Below, in pieces: positions 60,800 to 64,000 of a stretch of 64,000 nucleotides of DNA. The DNA comes from Citrobacter amalonaticus (GTDB lineage Bacteria; Pseudomonadota; Gammaproteobacteria; Enterobacterales; Enterobacteriaceae). Both the position numbers and the translations under genes were made by a program. The stretch is from positions 434,001 to 498,000 of the forward strand of contig JARDVN010000001.1 in assembly GCA_028994555.1 (NCBI GenBank), read 5' to 3'. Numbering within the stretch: the stretch's first letter is position 1; the number at the start of each line of letters is the position of its first letter. Below the pieces are notes generated by a model that was given only the letters and a program-made list of their open reading frames with translations, ran no database searches and was not told where the DNA came from.

Positions 60800-61259
60800 A
60801 CACGTCACTATGCTTTTAACCTGTCTCGGTCTGTTATTGATCGGCACAGTTTATTGTTTAACCCGACCTCCCGTTTTCGCTTGCGAGTCACAGTTTTCTC
60901 TCACTCAGAGTATCAATAGCGACAACATTCAGGCAGAAGGGTTAATTTTTGTCCACATGATGGATGAGCAACTTCTTGTCAATATTGATGGTCTTCTCAC
61001 ACATAACGAAAAAAAGTATTTAATCTCGCGAACGCTCAAAATGAAATATGAAACGTACAATGCCGATGCGTATCTTTATAAGATAATGAGTGTCAAAACC
61101 ATACGTGATAACACTGACAATGTTGATGATGAGATTGCTAATAATTTGTTATTTGGCAAAGGCCCGAGCGATAAGATAATTTTTATAAAAAAAATCAATA
61201 AAGATGTCATACTCTTTGGTAACCACGCATTTCCGCAATATGGTTGCAAGCGAAATTAA
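60792..61259 (+). CDS. FidL-like membrane-anchored partner protein
   Basis: The 155-residue protein has an N-terminal membrane anchor (MLLTCLGLLLIGTVYCL) and a periplasmic domain containing FVHMMDEQLLVNIDGLL, as in FidL proteins found next to MarT-type regulators. It overlaps the regulator gene by eight bases, like toxR-toxS pairs, so it may modulate the regulator from the periplasm. Confidence 0.75.
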   Translation: MPKHVTMLLTCLGLLLIGTVYCLTRPPVFACESQFSLTQSINSDNIQAEGLIFVHMMDEQLLVNIDGLLTHNEKKYLISRTLKMKYETYNADAYLYKIMSVKTIRDNTDNVDDEIANNLLFGKGPSDKIIFIKKINKDVILFGNHAFPQYGCKRN

Positions 61260-61310
61260 TTTGTGTGGTTTTCTTTCATAAAGCACAGCAAAAGTTAAGT
61301 TTCTCATTAT

Positions 61311-61896
61311 ATGAATATAAAATTAATAGAATCATTGGCTTGCATCTCAAAAATAATAGACATGATTAACCCCAGGCTTAACCTGCATCATGTCAGAACG
61401 GCATTCATCGCCTGGCATCTGGCCCGGGAATCCCGGTTCACGCCAGCACAGTGCAGGAAAACCCTGCTGGCGGCCCTGCTGCATGATATCGGGGGGGCTG
61501 AACGAAGAGTCTCGTCTTCAGCCTCTCAGCTATTATGACAATGAACTCAATAACCATGCAGCCGTCGGCGCTGAATTACTGGCCAGCGTCCCTTTACTGA
61601 CCCCATTAAGCCCCATTGTTCGTTATCACCATACGCACTGGGATGAAGGGAAAGGCGATTACATTAACGGTGAAAAGGTCCCCAAAGAGAGCCATGTCGT
61701 TTATCTGGCGGATCGTCTGGATGTTTTAATCGCCCATTACCGCTCCAGCGATATAATATCGGTGAAAGATGAAATTATTAATATAATAGTTGGTGGCGAA
61801 CACATTCTTTATCCCCCCCGAATTTATCAACGCCTTCAGAAAAATAGCAAACTGCGAACACTTCTGGTTAAAAATTACATCCACAGAGTTCGATGA
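61311..61896 (+). CDS. HD-domain phosphohydrolase-like protein
   Basis: The repaired 194-residue protein has the HD metal motif: HHVRTAFIAWHLAR, LLHDIGG (near residue 60), NNHAAVGAELL, RYHHTHWD and LADRLDVL, an arrangement close to HD-GYP domains. Seven G at 61491-61497 should be six, giving HDIGGLNEESRLQPLSYYD. No sensor or GGDEF domain is attached. Its stop overlaps the next ATG (ATGA). Confidence 0.8.
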
Positions 61897-62487
61897 TTAC
61901 ATCCAGGACATCCCCCCGCATCCATAATGACTCCGTCTCTTTGCATAACTTTCGCGATATCGCCAATATGCTGGCGTTTATTATTGATGGGTTCAGCCAG
62001 AACGGCGTCCAGCACTCACTGGTCGTCGGCCGTATCTCTGGTTTTCTGGCCAGAGAAATGGGGCTTCCCGCGGTTCAGTGCCTGAAAATCGAAATAGGCG
62101 GCTTGCTGCATAACCTGACATCTCTGGCGCTGTGCGCCGCACCGGCCCATACCGGGGGAAGAGAATGCCGTCTGGGATGAACTCTATCCGATTGAAGCGA
62201 TTAGAGAGATCGCATACTGGTGTCAGATTCAAAAGACAGGAGCGGCACAGGCTGCGCATCCTCCGGAGGTGAGGATTCTGAAAGCCAGCATCTGGCTGGC
62301 GTCGTTGTTGCAGGGCGTCACGCTGTCGTCAGAATTTAAAGCACGCGTTGGAGAAACCGCGGAAATTACCCCCGAACTGGCGGGCATTGTGCAGCAAAAT
62401 AGTGAGACTCTGTTACAGATCTTTCAGGAGTCCGTCAAAGAGCGTCGCGCCCTGGTTCAGAAAATAAACCAACTCAGCCAGTCGTGA
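61893..62487 (+). CDS. degenerate HD-domain paralogue
   Basis: The repaired 197-residue protein resembles its upstream neighbour (HSLVVGRISGFLAREMGLPAVQCLKIEIGGLLHNL), but the catalytic HD is replaced by HN and the later HH motif is not visible. Five G at 62154-62158 should be four; the frame then continues HTGEENAVWDELYPIEAIREIAYW. Probably a non-catalytic partner of the first HD protein, with which it is translationally coupled. Confidence 0.72.
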
Positions 62488-62518
62488 ACCGCGAGACATC
62501 ATCCTCGCGGCCCTCTTC

Positions 62519-63256
62519 TCAGGCGGACAAACCGCCGTCCAGCACCAGCGTCTGACCGGTGAGATAACTACCCCCTTCCCCGGCCAGAAACGCAACCGCA
62601 CGAGCGACATCCTGGGTGCGCCCGAGACGACGCAAAGGAATATTCTGCCGCATCGCTTTTAACCGGGCTTCCGGAATGGCCTGCACCATTTCACCTTCAA
62701 TCAATCCCGGAGCCAGACAGTTTACCCGAATGCCAAACCGGCCCACTTCTCGCGCCAGCGAGTGCGTCAGACCAATCATCGCCGCCTTGCTGGCCGCATA
62801 GGCCGTCTGCCCGCTGTTGCCTTTAATGGCCGTCACGGACGACATAAACACAATCGAACCACTGCCCTGGGTCATCATGGCAGGCAGCAGGATGCGATTC
62901 CAGTTCACTACCGCGACCAGATTGTTTCCCAGCACGTCCTGCCAGTCGCGCGCGTTCTGGTGGATGTGCAGCGCGTCATTGGTCATGCCAGCGTTATGGA
63001 CGATGGCAGTGGGCGCGCCATACGCTTCAAGCAGCGACGTGGCGAGCTGCGCAACGCTGGCTTCATCGCTACCGTCGCAACGAAACCCTTTCACCCAGGT
63101 CGAGGTACTCCGACTTTGCGCGAGATCCAGCGTACGGGCAATTCCGGCCTCATTACGCCCGGTAAAGACAATATTCCATTCGGGCAGCAGGTGGTTCACC
63201 AGCGCCTGGCCGATTCCCCGACTGCCGCCGGTAATGAGCATCCATTTCTTTGCCAT
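62519..63256 (-). CDS. 3-oxoacyl-ACP reductase (FabG-like SDR)
   Basis: The 245-residue short-chain dehydrogenase has TGGSRGIG (residues 9-16), NAG, the catalytic Ser in MSSVTA, and YAASK, and ends DGGLSA. It reduces 3-ketoacyl-ACP with NADPH. The immediate upstream ACP gene shows it belongs to a specialised fatty-acid-type pathway, such as an aryl-polyene cluster, rather than housekeeping fabG. Confidence 0.85.
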   Translation of the reverse strand: MAKKWMLITGGSRGIGQALVNHLLPEWNIVFTGRNEAGIARTLDLAQSRSTSTWVKGFRCDGSDEASVAQLATSLLEAYGAPTAIVHNAGMTNDALHIHQNARDWQDVLGNNLVAVVNWNRILLPAMMTQGSGSIVFMSSVTAIKGNSGQTAYAASKAAMIGLTHSLAREVGRFGIRVNCLAPGLIEGEMVQAIPEARLKAMRQNIPLRRLGRTQDVARAVAFLAGEGGSYLTGQTLVLDGGLSA

Positions 63257-63257
63257 A

Positions 63258-63509
63258 TCAACCTGCCATTTCCTGCGCAATACGTTCGCTGAGTTCGCGA
63301 AGCGTCATGGTTGGATTTTTCATAAACATTTCAGGGTTGATCGTGACGTTAAACTCACGTTTCGCCAGCACCATCAGCTCAACGTAATCGAGGCTGTCCA
63401 GTTCCAGCTCAGGCAGTGTCGTCTCTGGCGTCAGCGCCTCCGGCGCCAGGTCTTTTGCGTCACAGATCATTTCACTGATTTTGTCGTAGATCATTTCATG
63501 CTGGCTCAT
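63258..63509 (-). CDS. acyl carrier protein
   Basis: The 83-residue protein has the phosphopantetheine site LELDSLDYVELM (Ser39) in a typical four-helix ACP. It overlaps the preceding gene and abuts the reductase, indicating one operon continuing beyond the window. Confidence 0.87.
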   Translation of the reverse strand: MSQHEMIYDKISEMICDAKDLAPEALTPETTLPELELDSLDYVELMVLAKREFNVTINPEMFMKNPTMTLRELSERIAQEMAG

Positions 63510-63978
63510 TTGATTTTCCTTCTGTCAGCGCACCGACTTTAAGCGTCACGGCATTGCTAATGTAGTGATGTTGATAACAGGTTCGCGCGGCGATTCGCAC
63601 CACCATCGCGCCACTTGCAAGGTCGCCAACCACCAGGGCCGGCAAGGTGTCAATCTCAAGGTTTTCCGGTAGCGACTCTGCTCGCCAGGGGGCCAGCAGA
63701 TGGCTGTCGAAAATGACTTCCTGATGGGTCTGTACAACAGGAAAGTGAGAAAACAACGCCTCCAGCGTCCGACACGTCGGCAGCATGTCGGCAATAGCCT
63801 GCTGGCGTAACAGCGCGGTATCCTGGAGAAGATGACGAAACAACAGGGCGTCGAGAAAATGCCATTGCTGAGCGTCGGGAAGTAGCGATTTGAACGTCTG
63901 GTGTAACGCGGCCAGCGCCGACGAATCCAGAACCCGCTGACTTTCTCCATTCGCTAACGGCAGGTGTTTCTCCGGCAT
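63496..63978 (-). CDS. unrecognised protein of the ACP/ketoreductase cluster, possibly 5'-incomplete
   Basis: A 160-residue frame beginning MPEKHLPLANGES and ending GALTEGKSNEPA, overlapping the ACP gene by 14 bases. The frame stays open from 63978 to the window edge, so the true start may lie outside. I recognise no domain. Position suggests a role in acyl-chain synthesis or transfer, but the sequence does not show it. Confidence 0.5.
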   Translation of the reverse strand: MPEKHLPLANGESQRVLDSSALAALHQTFKSLLPDAQQWHFLDALLFRHLLQDTALLRQQAIADMLPTCRTLEALFSHFPVVQTHQEVIFDSHLLAPWRAESLPENLEIDTLPALVVGDLASGAMVVRIAARTCYQHHYISNAVTLKVGALTEGKSNEPA

Positions 63979-64000
63979 GATCTGGCAGGAAAGGCAGGTC

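Overview
This 64 kb window is chromosomal DNA of an Enterobacteriaceae species, most like Citrobacter. The gene order from rpsR through frd, groE, aspA and dsbD to a tRNA-Phe gene follows the 95-min region of Escherichia coli in inverted orientation, and nearly every core protein matches its E. coli counterpart in length. The ecnR-ecnB-ecnA block, a direct frdD-blc junction without ampC/ampR, and missing ula and yjfIJKLMC loci point away from E. coli itself. The species cannot be fixed from this sequence alone.

Layout. 0-7 kb: ribosomal operon rpsF-priB-rpsR (rplI starts just outside), a TSUP permease, yjfY, an MFS transporter, yjfP, bsmA, yjfN, aidB. 7-15 kb: nsrR-rnr-rlmB, interrupted between rnr and rlmB by a five-gene cassette: a CuyA/D-cysteine desulfhydrase-type PLP lyase, an Asp/Glu racemase and a taurine/sulfonate-type ABC importer. 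16-28 kb: purA-yjeT-hflC-hflK-hflX-hfq-miaA-mutL-amiB-tsaE-nnr, then divergent queG. 29-30 kb: three tRNA-Gly genes. 30-45 kb: orn, rsgA, psd, mscM, epmA, frdABCD, blc, gdx under a guanidine-II riboswitch, ecnR/ecnB/ecnA, efp, epmB. EpmA and EpmB together modify the EF-P also encoded here. 45-56.5 kb: yjeJ, yjeI, groEL/groES, yjeH, fxsA, aspA-dcuA, cutA-dsbD-yjdC. AspA, DcuA and FrdABCD together form the anaerobic aspartate-to-fumarate-to-succinate respiratory route.

56.6-64 kb is accessory. A tRNA-Phe gene is followed by three and a third tandem copies of a ~162-bp unit, each beginning with the tRNA 3' end and a terminator, an arrangement like the rtT repeats of the E. coli tyrT operon. Next come an AT-rich three-gene operon (small membrane protein, PD-(D/E)XK nuclease-like protein, unknown partner), a FaeA-like regulator, a MarT/FidL-like membrane regulator pair, two tandem HD-domain proteins (one degenerate), and the edge of a fatty-acid-synthase-type cluster (ketoreductase, acyl carrier protein, unknown).

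Sequence quality. Twenty-one genes have reading frames that are broken or altered, by 28 inferred events. Every one is repaired by removing a single base from a homopolymer of 5-8 bases. Essential or highly conserved genes are among them (tsaE, rsgA, frdA, hflK, dsbD). I therefore treat these as systematic homopolymer over-calls, not pseudogenes. CDS coordinates below span the whole repaired gene and each entry names the run involved.
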